A stretch of 64,000 bases of DNA, from positions 1-64,000 of IMG/VR virus record IMGVR_UViG_3300008107_000102; one strand, given 5' to 3'. Under the pieces are notes generated by a model that saw only the letters and a list, made by a program, of their open reading frames with translations, made no database searches and was not told the origin of the DNA. Of this stretch, positions 16,062-25,050 are shown one piece after another. Position 1 is the stretch's first letter, and every line of letters starts with the position of its first letter. Origin of the DNA: a virus. A program made the translations under genes and the position numbers.

Positions 16062-16268
16062 ATGGATACAAAGGATACAAATTCACTAACACTTGAGCAA
16101 GAATTACGGCTGCGCGCTACGTCAGATACTATTGATAAGATGTCGCTAGAGCAGGCCCGCCATATGCTCAAGGATGTGGTGAAGCAAGCAATGCTTAGAG
16201 ATAATCTATTCGCGGCTATCATCAAGAAGAATTGGGGTCTAGAACCAACGACCCCACCTAATCACTAA
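16062..16268 (+). CDS. nblA: NblA-like phycobilisome degradation protein
   Basis: 68 residues from ATG 16062, chosen because TAGGAGA lies just before it; an upstream in-frame ATG at 16020 lies inside nrdA. The sequence SLTLEQELRLRATSDTIDKM, then SLEQARHMLKDVVKQAMLRD and NLFAAIIKKNWGLEP, follows the NblA pattern (LTLEQEFxLR ... SxEQAxxxLxxxxRQLMxxxNLFxxLxKxxW). NblA docks on phycobiliproteins and brings Clp protease to dismantle the antenna. Freshwater cyanophages such as Ma-LMM01 and PaV-LD carry it. Strong host clue. Confidence 0.85.
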   Translation: MDTKDTNSLTLEQELRLRATSDTIDKMSLEQARHMLKDVVKQAMLRDNLFAAIIKKNWGLEPTTPPNH

Positions 16269-16277
16269 CACCTACTT

Positions 16278-16298
16278 GGGGGCCCCGCCCCCTTTTTT
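16278..16298 (+). terminator. intrinsic terminator after nblA
   Basis: GGGGGC, loop CCC, GCCCCC, then six T. It ends the nrdA-nblA operon 12 bp before the ATG at 16311. Confidence 0.85.
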
Positions 16299-16310
16299 AT
16301 CTGGAGATAT

Positions 16311-16874
16311 ATGGATAATCAACTCGTACGTAACGTCTTTAATATGGTCGCCGATAAGGTAGTAACTACTAATGTTGCTATCAGCCTACTCGGTGCAGAG
16401 GATTATGTCACTACTCTCATTAACTCAGTAGCAGCCGGGGATAAGACACCTGAACTAGCTACTACAGCCTTCTATGACAGACTAGAGCGTAAGACTCTAC
16501 TAGATGTTGTACGTGGTACCCGTCGTAATGTGCCCCTTCAGTTAGCTCTATTGCGTGATATTCTACTAACTATCGAGTTACCAGAGCCCCCCGAATTCGA
16601 GTTTAATATCCTCAGTCGAGATGACTTTCAGGCTCTCCGTGCCCTAGTTTATAAGGCCCTCCCTCGTACAGTAGCTGACCCGGATGGGCAGAAGGCCTAT
16701 GCTAAGTTTACTAATTCAATGGGCCTTGCTAGTACTGAGGTACTCGAGTTATTTGATTATGACGACGAGGAGGAGGAGGAGGAGCTCAATGATGAGCTTC
16801 AAGAACTAGCCGCCGAGTTCAAGGAGGAGTTGAGCTTAATCACGAATGTAGAATCTAAGGCACCCCAAGACTAA
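16311..16874 (+). CDS. unknown protein with acidic tail
   Basis: 187 residues, mainly helical, with an unbroken acidic run DDEEEEEELNDE near residue 153. GGAG at 16303 gives a ribosome-binding site. The stop shares a base with the next start. No family recognised; acidic C-terminal runs occur in DNA-mimic, chaperone and scaffold proteins, but nothing here decides between them. Confidence 0.55.
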   Translation: MDNQLVRNVFNMVADKVVTTNVAISLLGAEDYVTTLINSVAAGDKTPELATTAFYDRLERKTLLDVVRGTRRNVPLQLALLRDILLTIELPEPPEFEFNILSRDDFQALRALVYKALPRTVADPDGQKAYAKFTNSMGLASTEVLELFDYDDEEEEEELNDELQELAAEFKEELSLITNVESKAPQD

Positions 16875-17668
16875 TGCACGCTTATATTGATGAGATACGC
16901 GCCCTCCGCCCTCTCGGCAATACAATAGAGCTGGCTATAGTTAAGCATCGCCAGGTGATAGTACAACGCGGACTGTTTGCAGTCGGTAGTCTATGTATTT
17001 ATGTGGCTCCTGGCTCTATTCTACGGAATGGGCTAGGGCCCTATAAGCCCGGCTATAGAGTTAAGATACGTAGTTACAATGGATATACTAGCCAGGGGTT
17101 AATATTACAGACCCCTCTTAATTTTATTAATTATCAACTAGGACACGATGTCAGTCAGGAACTAGCTATTGATTATCCTACTACGACTCTGCCTGCTATT
17201 ATACCTGCCCCGCGCCTTACCGAGTGCAGTGATTATAGTAAGGCGCGGGCCCTGGGTATGTACAGTTGGTATGAGTTACCCCCCGGTCAAGACTGCGCTC
17301 TATACGTCATAGATGGTGTATTTGGTTCTGGCCCTATAAGTGTTGATTATGATACCACGACTATATCAGCGTGTATGCGCGCATGGGGCGGAGATCTAGT
17401 AGTATGGGGTAGATACAGTGGTATATTCCTGATATATGATCTATATTTTATAGATCAGCAGCGTTATGCCACTCTAGAAGAGATAGAGGATTTCCTACTA
17501 GAAGTGCCCCTCCAAAGTTTATTAATTGAGAGACATGCCTCGTTACCTTTAACTGCTGATACTCTTCATATACTGTGCTCTACTGCCAATACTACCGTAC
17601 CTAGCAGTCACGTATTGTTGAAAGCAGAGGGGCCCGAGCCATCTCAATTCGTGGTTAAGCCACGTTAA
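16874..17668 (+). CDS. RNA-ligase-like protein (DRB0094-type N-terminal domain), active site degenerate
   Basis: 264 residues. Residues about 15-95 (NTIELAIVKHRQVIVQRG, SLCIYVAPGSIL, YRVKIRSYNGYTSQGLIL, LGHDVSQELAIDYP) follow the OB-like N-terminal domain of the DRB0094 RNA-ligase family. The nucleotidyltransferase domain that should follow has no KxDG lysine; the nearest string is ALYVIDGVFGSG. It may be an inactive or strongly diverged ligase, or an RNA-binding protein that kept only the first domain. It lies between the two ribonucleotide reductase genes. Confidence 0.5.
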   Translation: MHAYIDEIRALRPLGNTIELAIVKHRQVIVQRGLFAVGSLCIYVAPGSILRNGLGPYKPGYRVKIRSYNGYTSQGLILQTPLNFINYQLGHDVSQELAIDYPTTTLPAIIPAPRLTECSDYSKARALGMYSWYELPPGQDCALYVIDGVFGSGPISVDYDTTTISACMRAWGGDLVVWGRYSGIFLIYDLYFIDQQRYATLEEIEDFLLEVPLQSLLIERHASLPLTADTLHILCSTANTTVPSSHVLLKAEGPEPSQFVVKPR

Positions 17669-17672
17669 ATTA

Positions 17673-18719
17673 ATGCAAGTACATCTCCCCCCTATCTTTA
17701 ATCCCAATGGTGACGATAGCCCCCAGAAGCGTAGACTATTTGGTGGTAACCCTACTAATATCATTAATCTAAAGGATGTCAAATACAAATGGGCCAGTCA
17801 TCTCTTTACAGAGATGAGGGCTAATATATGGATTCCTCAAGCCACTGATCTCACGCCTGATATTAATAACTATGTCACGATGCCCCCTAATATGAGGCGG
17901 GCCTTCGATGGTATGTTATCCTATCTCACTTTCTTAGATAGCCTACAGACTCGCGTGTTACCGCTACTTATGCCTGTTATTACTGCACCTGAGGTTAGTA
18001 TATGTATGGGCGAGCAGTTATCACAGGAACAGGTACATTCTCAGTCATACGCATATATTATCGAGACTGTAATCCCCACAGATAAGCGAGATTACATCTA
18101 CGAGTTATGGCGGGAGGATACTGTGTTATTGAGGCGCTGTGAGTATATCCAGAATCTCTATGATAGGTATATTCATGAGATGACTATGGAGAATTATACT
18201 ATCAGTATGGTAAGTGACTTCTTACTCGAGGGTATATACTTCTTCCCTGGCTTCCGCTTATTCTACGCTATAGCTAATGAGCGTTATATGTCCGCTACAG
18301 CTGATATCATTAAGCTCATCGAGCGTGATGAACAGACCCACCTTAAATTAATCGCTAATATAATTCGTACCGGCCTAGCTGAGGGTACACTCATGTGGGA
18401 TACGGATGAGATTATGGATCTATTCCGTAAGGCCGCCGAGTATGAGATTGAATGGGGTCTCCATATTGGACTTGGTGTGAATGGTATTAGTGCTACTACT
18501 ATCGAACAATATGCTAAGTATCTATGTAATATTAGGGCCCGCGCAATAGGCTTACCTACTGTATTCGAGGGGCGCCAGTATAGCCGCAATCCCTACGCCC
18601 ACCTCGATAGATTCGCCGCTACTACTGGTGAGGACTCTATCACTCGAGATAACTTCTTTGAGAGTGGTGTTATGTATCGTAACCCCGCTAAGGTAGTAGA
18701 CGGTTGGGATTCTATCTAA
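17673..18719 (+). CDS. nrdB: ribonucleotide reductase class I beta subunit
   Basis: 348 residues. The iron-ligand set is visible: D in FLDSLQ, E and H in SQEQVHS, E in LLEGIYFFPG, and E and H in RDEQTHL. The radical-bearing Tyr is probably in the segment YAYIIE. The C-terminus DGWDSI is short compared with the usual acidic tail that docks to NrdA. It pairs with the intein-bearing alpha subunit at 13061. Confidence 0.92.
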   Translation: MQVHLPPIFNPNGDDSPQKRRLFGGNPTNIINLKDVKYKWASHLFTEMRANIWIPQATDLTPDINNYVTMPPNMRRAFDGMLSYLTFLDSLQTRVLPLLMPVITAPEVSICMGEQLSQEQVHSQSYAYIIETVIPTDKRDYIYELWREDTVLLRRCEYIQNLYDRYIHEMTMENYTISMVSDFLLEGIYFFPGFRLFYAIANERYMSATADIIKLIERDEQTHLKLIANIIRTGLAEGTLMWDTDEIMDLFRKAAEYEIEWGLHIGLGVNGISATTIEQYAKYLCNIRARAIGLPTVFEGRQYSRNPYAHLDRFAATTGEDSITRDNFFESGVMYRNPAKVVDGWDSI

Positions 18720-18742
18720 ACAACAGTTAATCAACTACACCG

Positions 18743-18763
18743 CCCCTCCGTTGGAGGGGTTTT
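18743..18763 (+). terminator. hairpin after nrdB whose 3' arm is the rIIA ribosome-binding site
   Basis: CCCCTCC (18743-18749), loop GTT, GGAGGGG (18753-18759), then TTTT. The second arm is also the only good Shine-Dalgarno sequence for ATG 18769, nine bases away, so the hairpin can both end nrdB transcription and mask the rIIA start. Confidence 0.7.
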
Positions 18764-18768
18764 ATTGT

Positions 18769-21153
18769 ATGGAATTATGTAAGGATCTAGACACTGTTAA
18801 TACTAATGTGAGTCTAGTTAATTATCAGCTCCCTACCGATGAGGTAGGTGTGCGCCTCCTAATGGAAGTATTGACCTCCCGCATGTATACTAATAAGCTA
18901 ACGGCCGTCATACGTGAGATATTCACTAATGCTGTCGATGCTAATGTCGAGGCAGGACGCCCTAACCACCCCGTTGACATTACACTACCAGCTATAATTC
19001 CCCTAGAGGTGCAGTCTAACCAGCTCATCATTCGTGATTACGGCATCGGTATTAGTCCTGAACGTGCGCCTGGTTTCTTTACATTTATGACTAGCACTAA
19101 GCGAGGTGATAATATTCAGTGCGGCGGATACGGCCTGGGTAGTAAGAGCCCCTATGCTATCGCTAGTCAATTTACAGTCACGACTATCCATAATGGTATA
19201 GAGTATATCTATGCCTGTTCTCTCAATAATGGCATGCCTACTGCTGCTCTATTAAATAGTCGACCCTCCAATGACAGCAGTGGCACGCGTGTGGCCATTC
19301 CTATCGTAGAACAACACAACCGTCGTCAGTGTTATAATGAGGTTATGAGTATAGTAATGTGGTCCCGCGCCGTTACTAATATTTATAATCCTGAGGATAC
19401 AGGAGGTGAGACTACGCGTCGCCTATTGGATTATCGTAATGATTATGACTACGAATATGGTGCGCCCGGCCCCTTTATTAGTAAGGCCTTTTATAATCGT
19501 AGATACACACTGCTGTGCTTTACTATCGGCGGTATACCTTACACTATTTCAGATAGTAAGGTATTTGATACTATTACTGCCTATCTAAAAGAACAGGGGT
19601 ACTCCATAAGAAATCTCTACAATATAGATCCTCATTGGGAGGGGGCATACAATGTTGTTGATTCTATCGTCATTCCAGTACCCATAGGTTATCTAGAGCT
19701 GCCCCCACAACGCGAGACCCTCGCGTGGTCAGAGTCTAATATTAAGAAGCTGAAGGAGTTATCTCTTAATGCTATCAAAAGTCTAGTTGACAGAAGACAG
19801 GCAGAAGTAGAGGCGTGCGATTCGTTAACCGAAGCAACTGGTGTCATAAACAAGTGGAATCTGGGTGATAAGTACTTTACATGGAGGGGTACACGCTACT
19901 GTAATGTTATAATTAACGTTATGGATGAACCAGCAGGGCCAGCTGATAATACTATATTACCTACTAACCTTATAGTAAAGAGTAATAGAAATCTGCGGTT
20001 GATAGGTTGTTCTGATGACATGAACGCAGAGAAATGGTATAATATCTATCGTGTGCTGCGTAATATAAACCGTTATAATTCGCGAGCGCCAAGTAGCCTA
20101 AATGCTAATACTTGTGTTGTCTGTAAAACAGCTGATGTTGTAGAAAGTTATGCGCGTAGCATTACTCTGGAAGACATACAGAAGGTAGCACTAGTTGTAA
20201 CTCGCGGGCACTATAATGCTAGAAGTATTCGCGCTGCTAGTGGTATACCAAATTATACGCCTATCTTATGGATAGACGTAACTGAGTGTGAGGATTGGGC
20301 TGATATATTATCTAATACAGACTTAGAAGAGCGGGCCCATACCACGTGGCCCTATATACGCTTCTTTCAGAGTGTAACAGGCCTAATTAAACCTATTAAA
20401 TCTTTAAAGCTGAGAAAGCAGGAGCAGGAGCAGGAGCAAGAGAAACAGGGGGCCGATTCTTTACGACTAAGCGGCCTGCGCGGTATTCGCATAGTTAATA
20501 AAACGTATACCTCCTATTATGCTGGGGATATACACAATCACTTGTCTGTAGTCGACTATCGTGATCTACCGACTAAGGCAGTGTATTGTGTTAGTCGTCG
20601 ACATTGTGGTGTATATCCTTACTGGAATTATGCTGATGATGGTAGTGATCTATATTATCTAACACCTAAACAGGCTGAGATTATTGCTGTCCATTATCCC
20701 GAGTGGCGCGATATAGACACGTGGGCTGAGGATAAACGTAATGAACTAGCTGTAAAATATGGGGCTGATAACCTATACCTAGCGCGTACTACTAACTGGC
20801 CACTATCTGATATCCAGACATTTATAAGAACTTATCCCTATCCTGAACACTTCAATAAGAATGTCCAGGCCCTAATAGATGATGGCTACTGGATGTTTAT
20901 GCAGCAATTAATAGACAATGGCTTCATAGCTGCAGATAGTGATGCAGTAAAGAGACTTTATGAATTTGCTGGCAGTAATAGTTGTATAGTATGGCTTAAA
21001 TGTCTACTAGGTGGTTATTACGATGCCTGTGCATTCCTAGAGTACTCTAAAAGCCAAGTAGTAGATACTATAATGCCCTTAATTAGTGCTTACTACAAGG
21101 TACAGGGCAATAGCTTGGGAGGGCCTAGTCCGTTGGACCAAGTTGTTGCTTAA
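18769..21153 (+). CDS. rIIA-like GHKL ATPase
   Basis: About 794 residues from ATG 18769. The GHKL fold is shown by REIFTNAVDANVEAG (N box), DYGIGIS (G1) and GGYGLGSKSPYA (G2). This matches the T4 rIIA family, membrane-associated proteins that with rIIB affect lysis timing and block exclusion by prophages. A charged QEQEQEQEKQ segment occurs near residue 550. The long frame starting with TTG 18751 was rejected since it begins inside the hairpin. rIIB follows at 21182. Confidence 0.75.
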   Translation: MELCKDLDTVNTNVSLVNYQLPTDEVGVRLLMEVLTSRMYTNKLTAVIREIFTNAVDANVEAGRPNHPVDITLPAIIPLEVQSNQLIIRDYGIGISPERAPGFFTFMTSTKRGDNIQCGGYGLGSKSPYAIASQFTVTTIHNGIEYIYACSLNNGMPTAALLNSRPSNDSSGTRVAIPIVEQHNRRQCYNEVMSIVMWSRAVTNIYNPEDTGGETTRRLLDYRNDYDYEYGAPGPFISKAFYNRRYTLLCFTIGGIPYTISDSKVFDTITAYLKEQGYSIRNLYNIDPHWEGAYNVVDSIVIPVPIGYLELPPQRETLAWSESNIKKLKELSLNAIKSLVDRRQAEVEACDSLTEATGVINKWNLGDKYFTWRGTRYCNVIINVMDEPAGPADNTILPTNLIVKSNRNLRLIGCSDDMNAEKWYNIYRVLRNINRYNSRAPSSLNANTCVVCKTADVVESYARSITLEDIQKVALVVTRGHYNARSIRAASGIPNYTPILWIDVTECEDWADILSNTDLEERAHTTWPYIRFFQSVTGLIKPIKSLKLRKQEQEQEQEKQGADSLRLSGLRGIRIVNKTYTSYYAGDIHNHLSVVDYRDLPTKAVYCVSRRHCGVYPYWNYADDGSDLYYLTPKQAEIIAVHYPEWRDIDTWAEDKRNELAVKYGADNLYLARTTNWPLSDIQTFIRTYPYPEHFNKNVQALIDDGYWMFMQQLIDNGFIAADSDAVKRLYEFAGSNSCIVWLKCLLGGYYDACAFLEYSKSQVVDTIMPLISAYYKVQGNSLGGPSPLDQVVA

Positions 21154-21181
21154 CTCAATATAAACTAAATGGAGATTCCTA

Positions 21182-21997
21182 ATGTTTAATTATGTCCAGT
21201 TGAGTGATAGTCTATCCTTTTTCGATGGGGATAGCGTTATTACTATCGACAAACCTACCTATCCAACACTGTTTGATCAGTTATCTGATGCACTAGCGCG
21301 CAATACTGCCTTTGAATTTGATAGCCACCCACTACAAAGCGCTACTGACTATAATGTTGTGTGGCTAGATAACGCGTATTACTTCAAGAATATGCGTCTA
21401 ACAGGAAGTATGAGTCAACGCCTTAGTCAGCTCATTGACCAGGGGTACGACTATACCCCTATCCTTAATTTTCTGACTAAGTTGCAATCAGTCGACCAGA
21501 ATATTACCGCAGATCTACAACATCTAGTGGCTAGTAAGGAGGTAGCTCTTACCTACGACGGTAACATCGTGCTTTATAAGCGCGCGTCCTGGAATAACAA
21601 TGGCCAGTGGCATAATGTAGTGACGCCTGGTACTGTGGTTACACAGAATGACGAACCTCTGCGTCTAGGCAGTCTAGACTGGATTATTTCGCTGTGCCCA
21701 GATCAGGGTGTTATGTCCGACGTGGAAGTACAGCCTCAGCACGTACTGTCGGTTGACTACGGTATAGTGAAGGTGTCAGAATATCGCTTCCTCAGTTATG
21801 TCGAAGAAGGCTACCGTGAAGTGGATAAGATTCACTTAGTCCATACTCTAACTAACTCACTGGGCAATGAAATCCTGGTACGCCTACCCTACACAGAGGA
21901 TAACCTACAGCACTACCTGATGCAAATGATTCACAATCGCGTGTTCGTTGCAGAACCTGTAGCGCGTGAATTCCAAAGCGTAGGCGTGAGTTGTTGA
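21182..21997 (+). CDS. rIIB-like protein
   Basis: 271 residues with GGAG six bases before the ATG. The central part (PILNFLTKLQ, then VALTYDGNIVLYKRA and TPGTVVTQND) resembles the conserved region of T4-type rIIB (FLxxL ... LPITxDGxFLAYKxV). Its position immediately after rIIA matches the T4 arrangement. The family acts with rIIA at the membrane; the mechanism is still unclear. Confidence 0.68.
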   Translation: MFNYVQLSDSLSFFDGDSVITIDKPTYPTLFDQLSDALARNTAFEFDSHPLQSATDYNVVWLDNAYYFKNMRLTGSMSQRLSQLIDQGYDYTPILNFLTKLQSVDQNITADLQHLVASKEVALTYDGNIVLYKRASWNNNGQWHNVVTPGTVVTQNDEPLRLGSLDWIISLCPDQGVMSDVEVQPQHVLSVDYGIVKVSEYRFLSYVEEGYREVDKIHLVHTLTNSLGNEILVRLPYTEDNLQHYLMQMIHNRVFVAEPVAREFQSVGVSC

Positions 21998-22054
21998 TCC
22001 TACACTTCGGGGCCTGTCACATGACTTGATAGTAGTTGTCTTGAAACCATTATC

Positions 22055-22726
22055 ATGCGAAGAAACAACGCAGGCCCCATCTTCCGTACGCATACTCTCA
22101 TTCGCCCAGCTACAGAAAACCAGCGCGCATTTGTTAAGAACATCAAGCGCAATACAATAACCATAGCCGATGGGGTGCCAGGATGCGGTAAGACGCTACT
22201 TGCACTTCATACTGCTATTACTATGATTAATGCGCCTGAGAATGGACTAGAGAGAATTATATACGTACGTCCTAATGTTGGTGTTAAGGATGAGCGTGAT
22301 GTCGGTTATCTCAAGGGCTCTCTACTAGAGAAGATATGGCCCCTCGCGGCGCCTGTGCTGGATAATCTAATAACCTTCATGAGTGAGGGAGATGCTAAGG
22401 CCGTTATCGAGAATGAGCATATTATTCCTACAGTAGTTAGTCTCATTAGGGGGCGCTCCTTTCGGAACTCGCTAATCATAGTAGATGAGGCCCAGAACAT
22501 ATCTATCAATGGACTCAAGGCAGTATTAACTCGTGTTGCTGAGAACAGTAAGGTAGTAGTAATAGGCGATTTGGGACAGGCCGATCTAGGAGAGCTTAGC
22601 GCACCTAATGGTCTAGCTGATGCGCTACGTAGATTTGTGGGCCTTGATGACGTAGGTATAATACGCTTCGAACCAGAGGATATTCAACGTCATGCCATTA
22701 TCCAACACGTCCTATCGCGTTATTAA
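22055..22726 (+). CDS. phoH: PhoH-like ATPase
   Basis: 223 residues, the normal size of phage PhoH. Walker A is GVPGCGKT (about residue 44), Walker B is LIIVDEAQN (about residue 147), followed by VVVIGDLGQADLG, all typical of PhoH. PhoH is common in cyanophages and is proposed to act in RNA metabolism or phosphate stress. The gene follows rIIB after 57 bp. Confidence 0.9.
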   Translation: MRRNNAGPIFRTHTLIRPATENQRAFVKNIKRNTITIADGVPGCGKTLLALHTAITMINAPENGLERIIYVRPNVGVKDERDVGYLKGSLLEKIWPLAAPVLDNLITFMSEGDAKAVIENEHIIPTVVSLIRGRSFRNSLIIVDEAQNISINGLKAVLTRVAENSKVVVIGDLGQADLGELSAPNGLADALRRFVGLDDVGIIRFEPEDIQRHAIIQHVLSRY

Positions 22727-22728
22727 CT

Positions 22729-22938
22729 ATGCCTCGCATTTCTGATACTACTCTTGCATTCTACCTAGCATTAATTTGTGCTTCATGCGCTTTATTTCTT
22801 GCTGTTTTTAGTACTTATCGTCCTATTAGTCCAGAGCAGACACAGAGTATCGAAATGGCAATGAACATATTTCGTGATCTCGCCGCAGGCTCCATGGGAG
22901 CCTTTGGTATGGGTAAACACCGAGATAGTTCAGCCTAG
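22729..22938 (+). CDS. small membrane protein
   Basis: 69 residues with one clear span at about residues 9-26 (FYLALICASCALFLAVF), then a soluble tail ending GMGKHRDSSA. Starts two bases after the phoH stop. No family recognised; holin-like or lysis-modifier roles are possible only from its shape. Confidence 0.5.
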   Translation: MPRISDTTLAFYLALICASCALFLAVFSTYRPISPEQTQSIEMAMNIFRDLAAGSMGAFGMGKHRDSSA

Positions 22939-22966
22939 ATATAATCCTTATTCTTACTTATTACTT

Positions 22967-22989
22967 GACCTGTCTAGACAGGTCTTTTT
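22967..22989 (+). terminator. palindromic intrinsic terminator before dut
   Basis: Perfect 18-bp palindrome GACCTGTCTAGACAGGTC followed by five T. The dUTPase ATG lies at 22993, three bases after the T-run, so the second arm (ACAGG) may also serve as a weak ribosome-binding site. Confidence 0.7.
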
Positions 22990-22992
22990 CTT

Positions 22993-23640
22993 ATGAAAAC
23001 ATTCGTTACCGCAGACCGTTATCTCCCTACTAAGAATAATAGTCGGGATGGTGGGTATGATCTTAAGGCCCGCCTCACAGAAGAGCATAAGTTCGTAACT
23101 GAGTGTCTCCTGAAGAATCTATCACTACAGAGAGCGTTGTTAGAGTCTGAGTGTGATCTATTCGTTAATGGGAGTCTCGTAGAGCATGACCATATAAAAG
23201 ATACACTAGAGACATGCCTACTCGATGAGAAGGGCTTCTATGTCCTGCTGCCAGGTCAATCTGTCCCTGTCCATACAGGCTTCTATGTGACCTCGCCTGG
23301 TTTGCCTGAAGAAACTCAGGATAAGTTAGTGGAGGTGGGTATAGGTCGCCTAGTGCGTATTGGTCGTATCCAGCCCCGCTCAGGATTAGCTAAGTGCGGT
23401 ATTAGTGTAGTTAATACGCCCGGCCTCGATGATATGGAGACATACGCAGGGGAGATCATAGCGCTACTAGAGAATAGAAGTTGCAATGTTCACCTATTCG
23501 GTGATGGGGCCCGTATTGCCCAATTCACATTCGAACTGGTAGCCGATATGGGAGACTTATCTAATTATCTCGTACGAGATGAATTTGACTTAGGTGCTAC
23601 TGCGCGGGGCCCCCGCGGCTTCGGCTCGAGTGGTGTATGA
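22993..23640 (+). CDS. dut: dUTPase
   Basis: 215 residues. The five dUTPase motifs are visible in order: DGGYDLKA, QPRSGLA, NTPGLDDMETYAGEI, GARIAQFTF and RGPRGFGSSG. It hydrolyses dUTP to dUMP, which feeds ThyX and keeps uracil out of DNA. It is longer than a standard trimeric dUTPase (about 150 residues) because of a roughly 60-residue insertion after motif I. Its stop overlaps the polymerase start (ATGA). Confidence 0.9.
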   Translation: MKTFVTADRYLPTKNNSRDGGYDLKARLTEEHKFVTECLLKNLSLQRALLESECDLFVNGSLVEHDHIKDTLETCLLDEKGFYVLLPGQSVPVHTGFYVTSPGLPEETQDKLVEVGIGRLVRIGRIQPRSGLAKCGISVVNTPGLDDMETYAGEIIALLENRSCNVHLFGDGARIAQFTFELVADMGDLSNYLVRDEFDLGATARGPRGFGSSGV

Positions 23641-24911
23641 GAGTTAATACTGATCTAATTGACCTAGAGTATATCACTACTCGAGAGGAGCTAGATGCAC
23701 TACTATTAGAACTAGGGGGCCGCCCCCTACTCGCTATGGATTATGAAACCTATGCAGATGTAGAAACGTGGGGGCCCCAGGCTAGTGCACTAGATCCCCA
23801 TACGTTAGTAGCCCGCCTGCTACAAATTAACTGGCCTGGTAATGCAATACCGTATGTGGTTGATCTCCGCGCCCTAGACTGGCCCACTGAGATACGGGAC
23901 ATATGGCTTGATAGTAGTGTCAGGAAGGTCTGCTTCAACGCACGCTTCGAAGCCCTAGTAACGCAAGCTACGTGGGGCGTATGGCCTAATAATCTATACT
24001 GCGCTATGGTGCTATTTCAACAGATAGGCGCTGCTACTGGATTCAAGGCGGGCCGTACTAGAGGCTATTCTTATGGTAGTCTAGTACGCGATATACTGGA
24101 TACTCCTCTGAATAAGGAACTCGCTAGTAGTGACTGGTCAGGTGAGTTAACACCCGCTCAATTACAGTACGCCGCTCTAGATGTAGGGGCCCCTCGTAAT
24201 TCTAATTACACTAGCCTCCTGCTAGAGGCCTATGCTCTACTACGTAATGAACTACTCTATACCTATGAGATGCCTCAAGTAGAAGAGATAGACCAGGCCG
24301 CCTTTATGGAGATAGCGCGCATGGAATGGGATGGATTGCCTATTAACATGAATGTCATGCGCAGCTTTCTGAGTACAGCTCAATCAGAGCTAGATAATTA
24401 TAAGCTGCGCATGAGTGCTCACTTCGACTTCAGCGTAGATCAGGTAGTCGATTGGAACTCGGGGGCCCCTCAGGTGACTCTAGTAGTACCTGATAAGATA
24501 ACAGCCCTACTGAATAACCCCACTGCCCTAGTGAGTCGTATCCAGAAGCTCCTACCCGTTGAGCTAGATAACCTGCAGCAGAAGACACTAGAAACAGTGC
24601 TGCGAGAACTAGATAGCGAGGATGACGAGGATGGCGCTACTAGTGAAGAGGGTATACGCGACCTGGGTATTCAGGTTATATCAGATCTACTGCGGTATAA
24701 GAAACTGACCAAGATGGTTAGTACTAACTGGGCGGCCCTGATTAACCCGCGTACAGGTAATGTCCACGCCCGTTACCAGACCATCGGCACCAGTACAGGC
24801 CGTATGAGTAGTTCTAGTAGTGGAGATACTAATAAATTCAATGCACAGCAGATTAGTAATGTTGAGCTAATAGTAGATATAGAGGAGGATAGATTGTTTG
24901 AAGACAATTAG
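23637..24911 (+). CDS. polA: family A DNA polymerase, N-terminal part (3'-5' exonuclease and upstream polymerase region)
   Basis: 424 residues. An exonuclease-like domain has MDYETYAD (Exo I D.E), VCFNARFE (Exo II) and YAALDV (Exo III). The polymerase part begins with GTSTGRMSSSSSGDTNKFNAQQIS, the TGR motif that normally precedes motif A. The chain then ends with a short unrelated tail and a stop at 24909, before motif A. The rest of the polymerase is encoded from 25043, so the enzyme is split and must assemble from two chains or be inactive. Confidence 0.85.
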   Translation: MRVNTDLIDLEYITTREELDALLLELGGRPLLAMDYETYADVETWGPQASALDPHTLVARLLQINWPGNAIPYVVDLRALDWPTEIRDIWLDSSVRKVCFNARFEALVTQATWGVWPNNLYCAMVLFQQIGAATGFKAGRTRGYSYGSLVRDILDTPLNKELASSDWSGELTPAQLQYAALDVGAPRNSNYTSLLLEAYALLRNELLYTYEMPQVEEIDQAAFMEIARMEWDGLPINMNVMRSFLSTAQSELDNYKLRMSAHFDFSVDQVVDWNSGAPQVTLVVPDKITALLNNPTALVSRIQKLLPVELDNLQQKTLETVLRELDSEDDEDGATSEEGIRDLGIQVISDLLRYKKLTKMVSTNWAALINPRTGNVHARYQTIGTSTGRMSSSSSGDTNKFNAQQISNVELIVDIEEDRLFEDN

Positions 24912-25050
24912 TAGTAAACGATTACGGCGTATACTAACCAACCGTTATCCCTCTGAGAGGGATACGGCATTATTATATGATGTTAATACTGGTAGGGTTA
25001 GAGTAATAGACCTCAGTCAATATAGACATGACGAAAATAAAGATGAATAG
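24898..25050 (+). CDS. 50-residue ORF inserted inside the polymerase gene
   Basis: TTG 24898 has a strong ribosome-binding site GAGGAGG at 24882-24888. The basic product begins LKTISSKRLRRIL and ends RHDENKDE. It overlaps the stop of the N-terminal polymerase part (24911) and the ATG of the C-terminal part (25043), each in a different frame, like a small gene spliced between them. No family recognised. It could instead be the remnant of a longer polymerase insert after two frameshifts. Confidence 0.5.
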   Translation: MKTISSKRLRRILTNRYPSERDTALLYDVNTGRVRVIDLSQYRHDENKDE

